Shown here: positions 46,578 through 55,712 of the stretch, piece by piece | How positions within the stretch are numbered: position 1 is the stretch's first letter | How the letters are laid out: every line of letters starts with the position of its first letter | NCBI RefSeq assembly: GCF_900102745.1 | Contig: NZ_FMZF01000004.1 | Location: 310,001 to 374,000, forward strand | DNA: 64,000 nucleotides | Source: Geodermatophilus telluris | GTDB taxonomy: Bacteria > Actinomycetota > Actinomycetes > Mycobacteriales > Geodermatophilaceae | Direction of reading: 5' to 3' | Notes under the pieces: model-generated | What the model was told of the DNA's origin: nothing | What the model saw: only the letters and a program-made list of their open reading frames with translations | Databases searched by the model: none | Program-made: the position numbers and the translations under genes

Positions 46578-48413
46578 GTGGAGTTGCAACAGTTCGGCCC
46601 CTACCGCCTCGAGGCGCTGCTCGGCCGCGGGGGGATGGGCGAGGTCTGGCGCGCCTTCGACACCGAGCACGACCGCACGGTGGCGCTCAAGGTGCTCGCC
46701 GAGCACCTGGCCGCCGACGCCGGGTACCGCGAGCGCTTCCGCCGCGAGGCGCACCTGGCCGCCCGGCTCAACGAGCCGCACATCGTGCCCATCCACCGCT
46801 ACGGCGAGATCGAGGGCCGGCTCTTCCTCGACATGCGCCTGGTGCCCGGCCGCGACGTCGCCGCGGTGCTGGCCGAGGGGGGGCCGATGAGCCCCGAGCG
46901 GGCGGTGTCGGTGGTCAGCCAGACCGCGCGGGCGCTGGACGCCGCGCACGCCGACGGCCTGGTGCACCGCGACGTCAAGCCGTCCAACGTGCTGCTGACC
47001 GGCACCGGCGACGACGAGTTCGTCTACCTCGTCGACTTCGGCATCGCCCGGTCGACGACGGACGCGCAGGGCCCGGCGCTGACCCAGACCGGCGCCGCGC
47101 TCGGGTCGTTCGACTACATGGCCCCCGAGCGCTTCCTCGAGAAGCCGATCGACCGGCGGGTCGACGTCTACGCCCTGGCCTGCGTGCTCTTCGAGTGCCT
47201 CACCGCCCGCCGGCCGTTCACCGGCGACGGGCTGGCCACGCTGATGTACGCCCACCTCAACACGACGCCGCCGCCGCCGTCGGCGCTGCGCCCGGAGCTG
47301 CCGCGGGCGCTCGACGACGTCGTCCGCCGGGGGCTGGCCAAGGAACCCGACGAGCGGTACGCGACCTGCGGGGAGCTGGCCGCGGCGGCACGGGCGGCGC
47401 TGGCCTCGGTGGGCGTGGCGGCCCGGCCCGAGGCGGCCCCGCCGACGTCGGTCACGCCGCTGCTGACCCGGCCGCAGACCGTGGGCTTCCCCGACTCCGG
47501 CGGGTACGGCTCCCCCTCCTCCCCCGGGCTGCCCGCGGCCGGCTACGGCCCGCCGTCGGCCCCCGGCGTGTCCACCGGGTACCGCCCGCCCTCGTACCCG
47601 GGCGCGCCCGTCGCCTACGGCCCGCCGTCGCACCCGGGGCCGCCCGCCGGCTACGGGCCGCCGTCCGACCCGGGGCCGCCCACGGGCTACCCGCCCACCG
47701 GCTACCCGCCGACCGGCCCCGGCTTCCCGCCCGCGGCTCCCGGCTTCCCGCCCGGCGGCGCCACGGCGCCGGGGCCGCGGCGGAGCAGCCGGTTGCCGCT
47801 GGTCCTGGCCGGGGTCGCGGCCGTGGTCGTCCTCGCCGTCGTGGCCGTCATCGCGCTGATGGGACGCTCCGACGACAGCACCGACCCCCCGCAGGCCGGC
47901 GGCAGCAGCGGGCCGGCCGGCACCTCCGGCGGCGCGGGCACCAGCAGCGGGCCCGACCCGGAGGAGCAGCTGCGCGCCGTCCTGCCCGCCGGCTTCGACG
48001 GCTCGTCGTGCACGACGGAGGGCGCCGCGGGCGACGGCGACCTCGCGGCCCTGCAGTGCGGCGCCGCCGCGCAGCAGCCCGGCCCGCAGGTGGCCTTCTT
48101 CTACCTCTACGAGGACGGCGACGCGGTCGACGCGGTGTTCGTCTCCGACGTGACCGGCGTCGGGCTCTCCCCACTGACCGACACCGACTGCCCCGACGCC
48201 CAGGGCTACCGCGGGTACCGCGACGCCGACGAGCAGCCCGCCGGGCGGGTGGCCTGCTGGGTCGACGCCGAGGGGGACGCCAACCTGGCCTGGACCCAGG
48301 AGGACGTCGCCGCCGAGGGGCACGTGGTGGCCCCGGGCGGCGGGCAGTCCGGCCTGGCCGACCTGTGGGCCTGGTGGAACGACGCTGACCAGAGCGACTT
48401 CCGGGCCGGCTGA
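46578..48413 (+). CDS. PknB-like membrane Ser/Thr protein kinase
   Basis: A 611-residue receptor kinase. The kinase domain (1–275) has the G-loop LGRGGMGEVW, lysine VALKVL, catalytic loop HRDVKPSNVLL, DFGIA and the APE-equivalent YMAPERF. A long tandem Tyr-Gly-Pro-Pro-Ser/Pro-Gly-rich linker (about 345–440) precedes one helix (LPLVLAGVAAVVVLAVVAVI) and a Cys-containing extracytoplasmic sensor domain. All catalytic residues are present, so it should be active. GTG 46578 follows GGAGG. The linker repeats may vary between strains. Confidence 0.92.
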   Translation: MELQQFGPYRLEALLGRGGMGEVWRAFDTEHDRTVALKVLAEHLAADAGYRERFRREAHLAARLNEPHIVPIHRYGEIEGRLFLDMRLVPGRDVAAVLAEGGPMSPERAVSVVSQTARALDAAHADGLVHRDVKPSNVLLTGTGDDEFVYLVDFGIARSTTDAQGPALTQTGAALGSFDYMAPERFLEKPIDRRVDVYALACVLFECLTARRPFTGDGLATLMYAHLNTTPPPPSALRPELPRALDDVVRRGLAKEPDERYATCGELAAAARAALASVGVAARPEAAPPTSVTPLLTRPQTVGFPDSGGYGSPSSPGLPAAGYGPPSAPGVSTGYRPPSYPGAPVAYGPPSHPGPPAGYGPPSDPGPPTGYPPTGYPPTGPGFPPAAPGFPPGGATAPGPRRSSRLPLVLAGVAAVVVLAVVAVIALMGRSDDSTDPPQAGGSSGPAGTSGGAGTSSGPDPEEQLRAVLPAGFDGSSCTTEGAAGDGDLAALQCGAAAQQPGPQVAFFYLYEDGDAVDAVFVSDVTGVGLSPLTDTDCPDAQGYRGYRDADEQPAGRVACWVDAEGDANLAWTQEDVAAEGHVVAPGGGQSGLADLWAWWNDADQSDFRAG

Positions 48414-48425
48414 GCGGTCGCACGA

Positions 48426-48473
48426 CGACGAGGGCCCCGTCCCCACCGGCCGGTGGGGACGGGGCCCTCGTCG
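48426..48473. terminator. Perfect 24-bp palindromic terminator between convergent kinase genes
   Basis: Bases 48426–48449 and 48450–48473 are exact reverse complements (core GGGGCCCTCG). The gap between the stops at 48413 and 48483 contains little else, so it should stop transcription from both sides. Confidence 0.8.
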
Positions 48474-48482
48474 CGCACGGGC

Positions 48483-49328
48483 TCAGGCGCGGACGCCGCC
48501 CAGGGCCGCCGCGGCCAGCTGGTCGAGCCGCGCGGCCACCTGCTCGGCGGTCGCCGGGCGCTGCCCCACCGGGGCCAGGCACGCCGACACCAGCGCCGCC
48601 TCCTCGTCGGTGAGCCCCGGGCTGATCGCGGGCTCGGCGCTCATCACCCGGCGGATGGCCAGCAGCGGCTCGGCGTCGGGCAGCTCGCCGTAGAGGCCAG
48701 TGCCGGTCAGCGCCCGGTTGAGGGTGGCGCCGAGGGCGAACACCTCGGTGGCGCGCGAGGGGCGGTCACCCCGCAGCAGCGCCGGGTCGAGGTACTCCAC
48801 GGAGGCGGCGCTGGCCATGCCGGTCAGCGTCACGCCCGGCGCCAGGTAGCGCGCCAGGCCGAGGTCGGAGAGCTTGCCGCCGTCGTCGGTGAGCAGGATG
48901 TTGGCCGGCTTGATGTCGCCGTGGGTGAGGCCGGCCTCGTGCAGCGCGTGCGCGGCGTGCGCGGCGTGCGCCACCGCCCGCAGCACCTCCCCGCGGCTCA
49001 GCGGCCGGGCCGGCGCGGCCAGCGAGCCGAGCGGGCAGTACTCCATGGCGTACAGGAAGCTGTCCTGCAGCACCGCGTCGTAGACCCGCACCAGGTAGGG
49101 CGAGGCCACCTGGGCGAAGGCCCGCAGCTCCCGCACCCCGCGCTCGTAGGCCTGCTCGCTGTGCGTGCCGGTGAAGACCTTGACCGCGACGTAGTCGTCG
49201 GGCAGGCCCAGGCGGGCCGGCGGGCGGGCCAGGTAGAAGCGGCCGTTGTTGCCCTCCCCCAGCACGCGGACCACCTGGTAGTCCGCGATGTTGGCGGGCG
49301 CCGCGCCCACCAGGCCGACGGCATCCAT
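48483..49328 (-). CDS. Atypical Ser/Thr protein kinase-fold protein
   Basis: A 281-residue soluble kinase-fold protein starting ATG 49328 (GAGG upstream). The G-loop is LGEGNNGRFYLA and the lysine lies in YVAVKVF. The catalytic loop is HGDIKPANILL (Gly for Arg of HRD). The metal loop is SDLGLARY (DLG for DFG). The Asp and Asn needed for chemistry remain, so activity is plausible but regulation must differ from RD kinases. It lacks a membrane segment. It is divergent from the antiporter gene. Confidence 0.85.
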   Translation of the reverse strand: MDAVGLVGAAPANIADYQVVRVLGEGNNGRFYLARPPARLGLPDDYVAVKVFTGTHSEQAYERGVRELRAFAQVASPYLVRVYDAVLQDSFLYAMEYCPLGSLAAPARPLSRGEVLRAVAHAAHAAHALHEAGLTHGDIKPANILLTDDGGKLSDLGLARYLAPGVTLTGMASAASVEYLDPALLRGDRPSRATEVFALGATLNRALTGTGLYGELPDAEPLLAIRRVMSAEPAISPGLTDEEAALVSACLAPVGQRPATAEQVAARLDQLAAAALGGVRA

Positions 49329-49546
49329 CCACGTCCTCCTGACTCGGTGCTCCCGGCCGGGCCGGGACGCCGCGGGGGCGCGGCAGCGCGTCAGTGTGCC
49401 GCCCTCCCGCCGGTGCCGGAACCCGTTCGCGCCCGCCGCCGTCCCGCGTCCGCGAACCCCCTGCACGGCGCCGGGCGCGGCTAGCATCCGCGCCCGCACG
49501 CACCCGGGCACCGCGACCCGGACACCTCGACACCCCCGGAGCAGCC

Positions 49547-51673
49547 GTGGAGCCGCGCCCCGTCGCAGAGATCATCGCCTACGTCTTCCTCGACCTGGCG
49601 GTGATCATGGTGATCGCCCGGCTCATGGGCCGGCTGGCGGTCAGGGTGGGCCAGCCCGCCGTCGTCGGCGAGATCGTCGCCGGCATCCTGCTCGGCCCGA
49701 CCCTGCTGGGCGCCCTGCCCGGCGACCTGGACACCCTGCTGTTCCCGCCCGACATCCGGCCGTTCCTCAACGTGCTGGCGCAGCTGGGCCTGGTCCTGTT
49801 CATGTTCCTCATCGGCCTCGAGGTCGACCTGTCGTTCATCCGCGGGCGGGAGCGGGTCGCCGTCTCGGTGTCGCTGGCCTCGATCCTGCTGCCCTTCGCG
49901 CTCGGTGTGCTGCTGGCCACCTACCTGCACACCCGCCACGACGTCTTCACCGCGGAGGACGGCGACACGTCGGCGATCCCGTTCCTCGGCTTCGCGCTGT
50001 TCCTCGGCGTGGCCATGTCGATCACGGCGTTCCCGGTGCTGGCGCGGATCCTGGCCGAGCGGCAGATGCACCGGATCCCCACCGGCGTGCTGGCGCTGGC
50101 CTGCGCCGCCGTGGACGACGTCCTGGCCTGGTGCCTGCTGGCCGTCGTGGTGGCGATCGTGGCGGCGACGTCGTTCACCGGCGTGGTGCTGATCCTCGGC
50201 CTGTCGACCGTCTTCGCGCTGGTGATGTTCCTGGTGGTCAAGCCGCTGCTGCGGGTGCTGGTGGCCCGCTACGAGCGGCTGGGCCGGCTGACCCCGGAGA
50301 TGCTCGCGGGGGTCCTCGTCGGCATCCTCGCCAGCGCCTGGGTGGCCGAGGAGATCGGCATCCACTTCATCTTCGGCGCGTTCCTGTTCGGCGTCGTCAT
50401 GCCGCGCAAGGGCGCCGCCCGGCTCAACCACGAGATCATCGACCGGCTCGAGCAGGTGAGCGTGCTGCTCCTGCTGCCGGTCTTCTTCGTGGTCACCGGC
50501 CTCAACGTCGACGTCGGTGCCATCGACCTGGCCGGGGTCGGCGAGCTGGCCCTGATCCTGCTGGTCGCGATCTCCGGCAAGTTCGTCGGCGCCTTCGCCG
50601 CCGCCCGGGTGCAGCGGGTCCCGCGGCGGCAGGCCACCGCCCTGGCGACGCTGATGAACACCCGCGGCCTCACCGAGCTGGTCATCCTCACCATCGGCGT
50701 GCAGCAGGGCGTCCTCGACGGCGAGATGTTCACGCTGATGGTGATCATGGCCGTGGTGACGACGGTGATGGCCTCGCCGCTGCTCAACGTCATCTACCCG
50801 AAGCGGGTCCTCGAGCGCGACATCGCGGCGGCCGAGCGGGCCGAGATGGGGCTGACCGACGCCTACACCGTCGTGGTGGTGGTCGACGACCTCGACCGCG
50901 ACGCCGGCCTGGTGGACCTCGCCTGCGACCTCGTCGGGCGGGAGCGCCCGGCGCAGGTCGTGCTCACCCGGGTGGTGCGCCGGTCGCGGCCCAAGCCGGA
51001 GGTGTCCAGCGGCCTGGGCGCCGACCTCGAGCTCATGGCGACCGTCGCCGGCGAGCTGCGCACGCTGGCCCGACGCGTCGAGGAACGCGGCCTGCGGGCC
51101 TCGGTGGCCTCCCGCTTCAGCGAGGACCCGTGGGCCGAGGTCACCGACCTGGCCGGCAGCAGCACCGCCGACGTGGTGCTCGTCCGCAGCGGGTGGGGCA
51201 TCGCCGAGGGCGCGCTGACCGCCGCGACGGGGCACCCGTGGCCGCCGTCGCTGCACGGGTCGGTGGTCGTGGTGTCCGGCGAGCTCGGCGAGGCGGGGCT
51301 GCAGCCGGGCGGGCCGGTGGCCGTCGTCCAGGACACCGACGCCGACGGCCGCGCCGCCCTGCGGGTGGCCGCCCACGCCGCGGTCGGGAGGTCGGCGCCG
51401 CTGCAGCTGCGGACGGGGGGTCGGCGCGGGGTGCGGCGGACGGTGGCCGACTCGCTGCGCCGGGCGGGTGTGCAGGTCGCCGCGGACACCGAGGCGCTGC
51501 CGGCGCTGCTGGTGGCCCCGGCGGGCGCGGCGCCGCTGCCGGCCGCCGACGACCTGACGCCGATCCTGCTGGTGCACGCCGGCACCGCCGACGCCGACCG
51601 CGACATGGACGAGACGCTGGCCGCCCTCGCGGCGGTCGCCGGTCCGGAGACGCCGCGCGCCGAGTCCGTCTGA
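49547..51673 (+). CDS. CPA2-family cation:proton antiporter
   Basis: A 708-residue KefB/NapA-like membrane exchanger. Twelve or so helices fill residues 1–400. Landmarks are QPAVVGEIVAGILLGPTLLG (conserved Na+/H+ exchanger start), MFLIGLEVDLSFI and the paired acidic residues in ALACAAVDDVLAWCL. LMNTRGLTELVILTIG is the last conserved helix. The soluble C-terminal half (DAYTVVVVVDDLDRDAGLVD) looks like UspA/TrkA-like regulatory folds rather than a full RCK domain. GTG 49547 has GGAG upstream. Confidence 0.9.
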   Translation: MEPRPVAEIIAYVFLDLAVIMVIARLMGRLAVRVGQPAVVGEIVAGILLGPTLLGALPGDLDTLLFPPDIRPFLNVLAQLGLVLFMFLIGLEVDLSFIRGRERVAVSVSLASILLPFALGVLLATYLHTRHDVFTAEDGDTSAIPFLGFALFLGVAMSITAFPVLARILAERQMHRIPTGVLALACAAVDDVLAWCLLAVVVAIVAATSFTGVVLILGLSTVFALVMFLVVKPLLRVLVARYERLGRLTPEMLAGVLVGILASAWVAEEIGIHFIFGAFLFGVVMPRKGAARLNHEIIDRLEQVSVLLLLPVFFVVTGLNVDVGAIDLAGVGELALILLVAISGKFVGAFAAARVQRVPRRQATALATLMNTRGLTELVILTIGVQQGVLDGEMFTLMVIMAVVTTVMASPLLNVIYPKRVLERDIAAAERAEMGLTDAYTVVVVVDDLDRDAGLVDLACDLVGRERPAQVVLTRVVRRSRPKPEVSSGLGADLELMATVAGELRTLARRVEERGLRASVASRFSEDPWAEVTDLAGSSTADVVLVRSGWGIAEGALTAATGHPWPPSLHGSVVVVSGELGEAGLQPGGPVAVVQDTDADGRAALRVAAHAAVGRSAPLQLRTGGRRGVRRTVADSLRRAGVQVAADTEALPALLVAPAGAAPLPAADDLTPILLVHAGTADADRDMDETLAALAAVAGPETPRAESV

Positions 51674-51769
51674 ACCCCCGCCCCCGGAGCCCGTGTCCCC
51701 GCCAGGGGCGCGGGCTCCGTCGCGTCCGGACGGTGCCCGTGCCGGCCACCTGCTCCCCTGGCGCCGGTC

Positions 51770-51930
51770 GTGCTCTGCCCCGCCACCGTGGGCAGAGCAC
51801 AACCCGCCGCAGGCCCCCTCCCGGTCCCTCCTTCGTGCTCTGCCCCGCCACCGTGGGCAGAGCACGACCCGCCGCAGGACCCCTCCCGGTCCCTCCTTCG
51901 TGCTCTGCCCCGCCACCGTGGGCAGTGCAC
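51770..51930. repeat. Three 65-bp tandem repeats, each with an 11-bp-stem hairpin
   Basis: GTGCTCTGCCC–(CGCCACCGT)–GGGCAGAGCAC begins at 51770, 51835 and 51900, exactly 65 bp apart. Copies 1 and 2 have perfect stems; copy 3 ends GGGCAGTGCAC. Spacers (about 34 bases, CCTCCCGGTCCCTCCTTC at the end) are nearly identical. They lie in the 343-base gap between the convergent antiporter and FHA genes. Confidence 0.85.
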
Positions 51931-51968
51931 GACCGGGCGCGGGAGGTACCCGGGCCCCCGAGACGCGG

Positions 51969-52004
51969 CGGCGCCCGCCTCCCCGGGTGGGGAGGCGGGC
52001 GCCG
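51969..52004. terminator. Hairpin terminator downstream of the FHA operon
   Basis: A perfect 16-bp stem (51969–51984 with 51989–52004; GCCCGCCTCCCC arm) and GGGT loop lie just past the FHA stop at 52017. Confidence 0.7.
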
Positions 52005-52016
52005 GGGCGGGTGCGG

Positions 52017-53537
52017 TCAGAAGCCGCCGTGCGGTGACTCGAAGGCGAACTGGCGGCCGCCCATGCGCACGGCCATCCCCGGGGTCAGCCGGACCGGCTG
52101 GCCGGGCACCAGCGACGACCAGCCGGGCGCGCCGCGCGGGGCGACGAGGGTGCCGTTGGCCGAGCCGGTGTCCACCAGCAGCACGTCCCAGCCCTCCAGG
52201 CGGATCTCGGCGTGGTGCCGGCTCACGCCGCCGGTGGTGTCGACGACGAGCAGCGGCCGCAGTTGGCCGGAGGCGACCCGCTCGTCGGTCTCCGGCTCCC
52301 GGCCCAGCAGGTAGTCCATGTCCAGGCTCACCGTCGCGCCGTCGTCGAAGACGAGCAGCCCCAGCGGCGGGCGGGGGCCCTCCACGAGGACGGCGGTCTG
52401 CTGCGTCGTGCGGATGCCGCACAGCGCGCAGAAGCCGGCCCGCGGGTCGTTGAGGTGACCGTTCTTGCAGAGGATGCCCTTGACCTGGGGGCGCTCGTCC
52501 TCGGGCTCGGCGGCCGGGGCGCCCGCGGCGGGTGCGGCACCCGGCGTGGGCAGCGGCTCGCGCGGCGGCTCCGGCTCGCCGGTCCCGCCGAACAGCAGCG
52601 TCGACTTCTTCGGCGCGGGCAGCTCCACCGGCGGGGGCGGCACGGGCGCCGGCGGGGCGGCGTGGTCGTGCCCGGCGTGGTCCCCGTGGTCGTGGTCCGC
52701 GTGGTCGCCGTGGCCGTGTCCCGCGTGGTCGTGCGGTGGCGCGGGCGGTGCCAGGACCTCGGGCGCCCGCGGCGTCGGGGCCGGTGCGGCCGGTCGCGGG
52801 GGCGGCGGGGGCAGCGGCGGCGTCACGACGTGCGGCGCCGGCAGCCGCAGCTGCGTCGTCCCCGTGGGGACGGGACCGGCCGCGGTGGGCGCCGGGGCCG
52901 GGGACAGGACCGCGGCGGCTCCCGGGACGGCCCCGGCCTCGAGGTCGGCCAGCGGGTGCGGGGCGGTGCCGGCCGGTGCGCCGGCCGACAGCTGCAGCGC
53001 CGCGGGCGGCCAGGTGACGAAGCGGTCGAGCACCAGCGTCCCGTTGTCCAGCTTCTCGCCCTCGGCCGGGGTCAGGCGCAGGCCGAGGTCGGGCACCTCG
53101 GCGGTGCCGCCGCCCACGAGGACCAGCGCCAGCCCGTCCTCGGTCGCGGCGGCCACCGCGAACGACGGCGGGTCGGTCACCGTGAGCAGCCAGCCGTGCA
53201 GCTCCTCGTGCAGCCGCCGTCCGGGGGCACGACTGCCCGCGGCCGACACCCGGCGGCACAGGCCGACCAGCTCGCCGACGTGGACGTCGCCGGTCGGAGC
53301 GGCGACCGGTGCGGGCGGCACGGGGGCCGGGCCCCAGCCGACCAGCGCCGGCCGGGCCGGCGCGGTGGCCGGCCCGGCGGCGGCGGTGGTCACCGCGACC
53401 ACCAGGAGCACGCCGGGCAGCCGCACGACGAGGTCCTGCCCCGGGGCGACCCGGACGGCGACCTGGTCGAAGGGCGGCACCGTCGCCGGTGCGCCGGTCG
53501 TCCCGGTCAGCGGGACCGGCGGGGGGGACGCCGACAT
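52017..53537 (-). CDS. FHA-domain protein with zinc ribbon and His-rich linker
   Basis: A 506-residue protein. The C-terminal FHA domain (phosphothreonine reader) has LLGREPETD, GVSRHHAEIRL and DTGSANGTLV. Before it is a four-Cys zinc ribbon (CKNGHLNDPRAGFCALCG). The middle is Pro-rich with an HDHAGHGHGDHADHDHG tract likely to bind metal. The N-terminal 180 residues are a beta-rich unknown domain. ATG 53537 overlaps the stop of the membrane protein gene (ATGA). It probably reads phosphorylation by a Ser/Thr kinase. Confidence 0.88.
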   Translation of the reverse strand: MSASPPPVPLTGTTGAPATVPPFDQVAVRVAPGQDLVVRLPGVLLVVAVTTAAAGPATAPARPALVGWGPAPVPPAPVAAPTGDVHVGELVGLCRRVSAAGSRAPGRRLHEELHGWLLTVTDPPSFAVAAATEDGLALVLVGGGTAEVPDLGLRLTPAEGEKLDNGTLVLDRFVTWPPAALQLSAGAPAGTAPHPLADLEAGAVPGAAAVLSPAPAPTAAGPVPTGTTQLRLPAPHVVTPPLPPPPPRPAAPAPTPRAPEVLAPPAPPHDHAGHGHGDHADHDHGDHAGHDHAAPPAPVPPPPVELPAPKKSTLLFGGTGEPEPPREPLPTPGAAPAAGAPAAEPEDERPQVKGILCKNGHLNDPRAGFCALCGIRTTQQTAVLVEGPRPPLGLLVFDDGATVSLDMDYLLGREPETDERVASGQLRPLLVVDTTGGVSRHHAEIRLEGWDVLLVDTGSANGTLVAPRGAPGWSSLVPGQPVRLTPGMAVRMGGRQFAFESPHGGF

Positions 53538-53971
53538 CAGATGAGCCTCCCGCCGTTGATCCGCCAGTGGATGAAGGGCACGCGCATCGGGCCGTTGGCC
53601 ACCAGCCACACGATCAGCCACACGCTGGCGAAGTGGATGAGGAAGGCCGGCCCGGGCAGCGAGTCCACCCACGGGACGGCGCCACCGGCGAACAGGAACC
53701 ACACCAGCAGGCCCTCGGGGATCCCGGTGAGCAGGCCGAAGAGCGTGGGCCAGTCCTTCTCCCACCGGAACTGCTGGATGCCGTGGTAGACGAGCTCCCA
53801 CAGCACCCCCAGCACGGTCACCACCAGCAGCACGGAGAAGGTGGCCCGGTAGGACGCGCCCAGCGAGGTCCCGGTGGGCAGCACGGGGGTGATGAGCAGG
53901 GTCCAGATCGATCCGACCACGGCCAGCAGGAAGACCCTGGTCTGGATGCGGCCGTTGAGGGTGGGCAGCAC
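53537..53971 (-). CDS. Four-helix membrane protein in FHA operon
   Basis: A 144-residue integral membrane protein: VFLLAVVGSIWTLLITPVLP, FSVLLVVTVLGVLWELVYHG, LFGLLTGIPEGLLVWFLFAG and FASVWLIVWLVANG. Conserved-looking loop residues are QQFRWEKDWP and the tail MRVPFIHWRINGGRLI. Function unknown. It lies 39 bases after the oxidoreductase-like gene and overlaps the FHA gene, so the three form one transcription unit. Confidence 0.8.
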   Translation of the reverse strand: MLPTLNGRIQTRVFLLAVVGSIWTLLITPVLPTGTSLGASYRATFSVLLVVTVLGVLWELVYHGIQQFRWEKDWPTLFGLLTGIPEGLLVWFLFAGGAVPWVDSLPGPAFLIHFASVWLIVWLVANGPMRVPFIHWRINGGRLI

Positions 53972-54010
53972 GGTTGTCTCTCTCGGTCGTCGCGGACGTC
54001 GGTGTCGGGG

Positions 54011-55558
54011 TCAGATCTGCACGTTCCGGACCCACTTCCACCACTGGCTGGTGGAGCGCCCCGGTCCGAGCTTCCGCGCGAAGCCCTGCGCGATGAGGTC
54101 GTCGGCGATCTCCTGCGCGGCGATCTGCAGGCCGAAGAAGGTGTCGACGCCGGGGAACGGGCCGCCGAGCGTCGCGCTGCCGGAGGCGTAGACCTTGCCG
54201 CCGTTGGCGGTCCCGGTGACCTCGAAGTTGCGCTGCACGTCCAGCCGGCCCACGGGGTTGCGCCCGGCACCGGAGTGGTCGAGCAGGTCGGCGAGCACCC
54301 GGTGCTCGCGGATGTCGGCCTCGAGCCCGGTGCAGTCGATGACGGCGTCGAAGGTGCCCACGTGCTCGCCCTGGTCGGGGGTGCTCGCGCGCACCTCGAC
54401 CAGGTCGCCGACCGGCCGCATGTCCTCGATCGAGCCGATCATCACGCGGTACCAGCCCTCGGCGCGGCCGCGCTTGAGCTGCTCCTGCCAGTCCCGGCGG
54501 ACCGGGGTGTTGGTGCCGCCCATCTCCTCGTAGAGCCGCTTGCGCTCGGCGCCCTCGCTGGTGCGGACCTGCTGCTTGAGCTGGCCGCCCCACACCGACT
54601 TCGGGTAGTTGAAGCCCTGGTAGGCCCAGCCGTCGGCGCCCTTGCGGCGCTTGAGGATGCCGGTGCCGTGCGGCTTGTCCACGTAGGTGCGGAACAGGTG
54701 CACGATGCGGGTCTGCAGGCCGCGCTGGTCGCGGTCGTCGATGAGCCGCTGCAGCACGCGGGAGGCGACGATGCCGCCGCCGCGGATGAGCACGGTGCCC
54801 GGGCGCTGGTGCAGCCGCTCGTAGACGTGCTCGTGCCGCTCGTAGGCGTTGACGACCTTCGAGTAGTCGTTGTGCTCGCTGCGGTAGCGCTGCAGGTCGG
54901 GCAGGAACTTCAGGCCGGGGTAGCCGACGGCCACGTGCACCCACTGGCTGCGGTAGGCGATCCGCTTGGTCGGCGTCGCCCCCTCCGGCGGGGTGAGGAT
55001 GGTGAAGTACCCGCCGCCCACGCGGCGCCGGACCATCCGGACCTGGCCGTGCACGACCATCTCCGGGTACCGGATCCGGTGCATCTCCTTCTCCATCGAC
55101 TCGAACGCGTGCCCCGCCCGGGGGGTGTAGTAGTTCGCGAAGATCGGCTCGACCAGCACGTTCCAGGCCTGCTTGAGGTCGCCCTGCAGCGCCTCGCGGA
55201 TGGCGTAGCTCGGGAAGCCCCAGATGTTGTCGGGGCAGGACGACGAGTCCGACCGCAGCCGCTCGCCGCGGGGGATCTGCGAGACGGTCGTCAGGTACTC
55301 GTAGCTCTCCCAGGGCGTCTTGAGCGGGGTCAGCACCCGCATCGCGCTGGTCGGGACGCCGCAGATGCGCAGGTAGTCCACGGTCACGAACGACCCGATG
55401 CCGCCGCCGAAGGTGACGAACGGGACGTCGATGATCGGGATGCCCGCCTCGGCCAGCATCTGGTCGGTCCAGAAGTCGCTGGCGATCAACTGGTCGGTGA
55501 GGTCACCGGGCTGCGCCGGGGTCCGGGCGTGCTGGGGCGCGATCGTGCTCTCGCTCAC
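54011..55558 (-). CDS. Dinucleotide-binding (FAD/NAD(P)) oxidoreductase-like protein
   Basis: About 515 residues. FVTFGGGIGSFVTVDYL is a Rossmann glycine motif close to the N-terminus and VLIRGGGIVASRVLQRLI a second in the middle. VIDCTGLEADIREH and VYASGSATLGGPFPG are typical of flavoprotein monooxygenase/disulfide-oxidoreductase folds. No redox Cys pair is seen and the substrate is unknown. Start GTG 55558 is preferred; TTG 55621 would add 21 unconserved residues. It is the first gene of the FHA operon. Confidence 0.75.
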   Translation of the reverse strand: MSESTIAPQHARTPAQPGDLTDQLIASDFWTDQMLAEAGIPIIDVPFVTFGGGIGSFVTVDYLRICGVPTSAMRVLTPLKTPWESYEYLTTVSQIPRGERLRSDSSSCPDNIWGFPSYAIREALQGDLKQAWNVLVEPIFANYYTPRAGHAFESMEKEMHRIRYPEMVVHGQVRMVRRRVGGGYFTILTPPEGATPTKRIAYRSQWVHVAVGYPGLKFLPDLQRYRSEHNDYSKVVNAYERHEHVYERLHQRPGTVLIRGGGIVASRVLQRLIDDRDQRGLQTRIVHLFRTYVDKPHGTGILKRRKGADGWAYQGFNYPKSVWGGQLKQQVRTSEGAERKRLYEEMGGTNTPVRRDWQEQLKRGRAEGWYRVMIGSIEDMRPVGDLVEVRASTPDQGEHVGTFDAVIDCTGLEADIREHRVLADLLDHSGAGRNPVGRLDVQRNFEVTGTANGGKVYASGSATLGGPFPGVDTFFGLQIAAQEIADDLIAQGFARKLGPGRSTSQWWKWVRNVQI

Positions 55559-55712
55559 GGTGGGGGGTCCGTCCTCTGTCGGGGAGGCGCCACTGTCGGG
55601 TCGGTGCCGTGGGCGTGTCAACGGATCCCGGCGCGGCTGTCCGATCCGCCCGAGCAGGACGCGTGGGCGCCGTCCGGACCGCGTGCGGAGCCCCGCCCAC
55701 GGGGCCCGGGGA

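Noticed and set aside
51770-51930. Possible CRISPR array
   Set aside because: Only three units, palindromic repeats and near-identical spacers; no cas genes.
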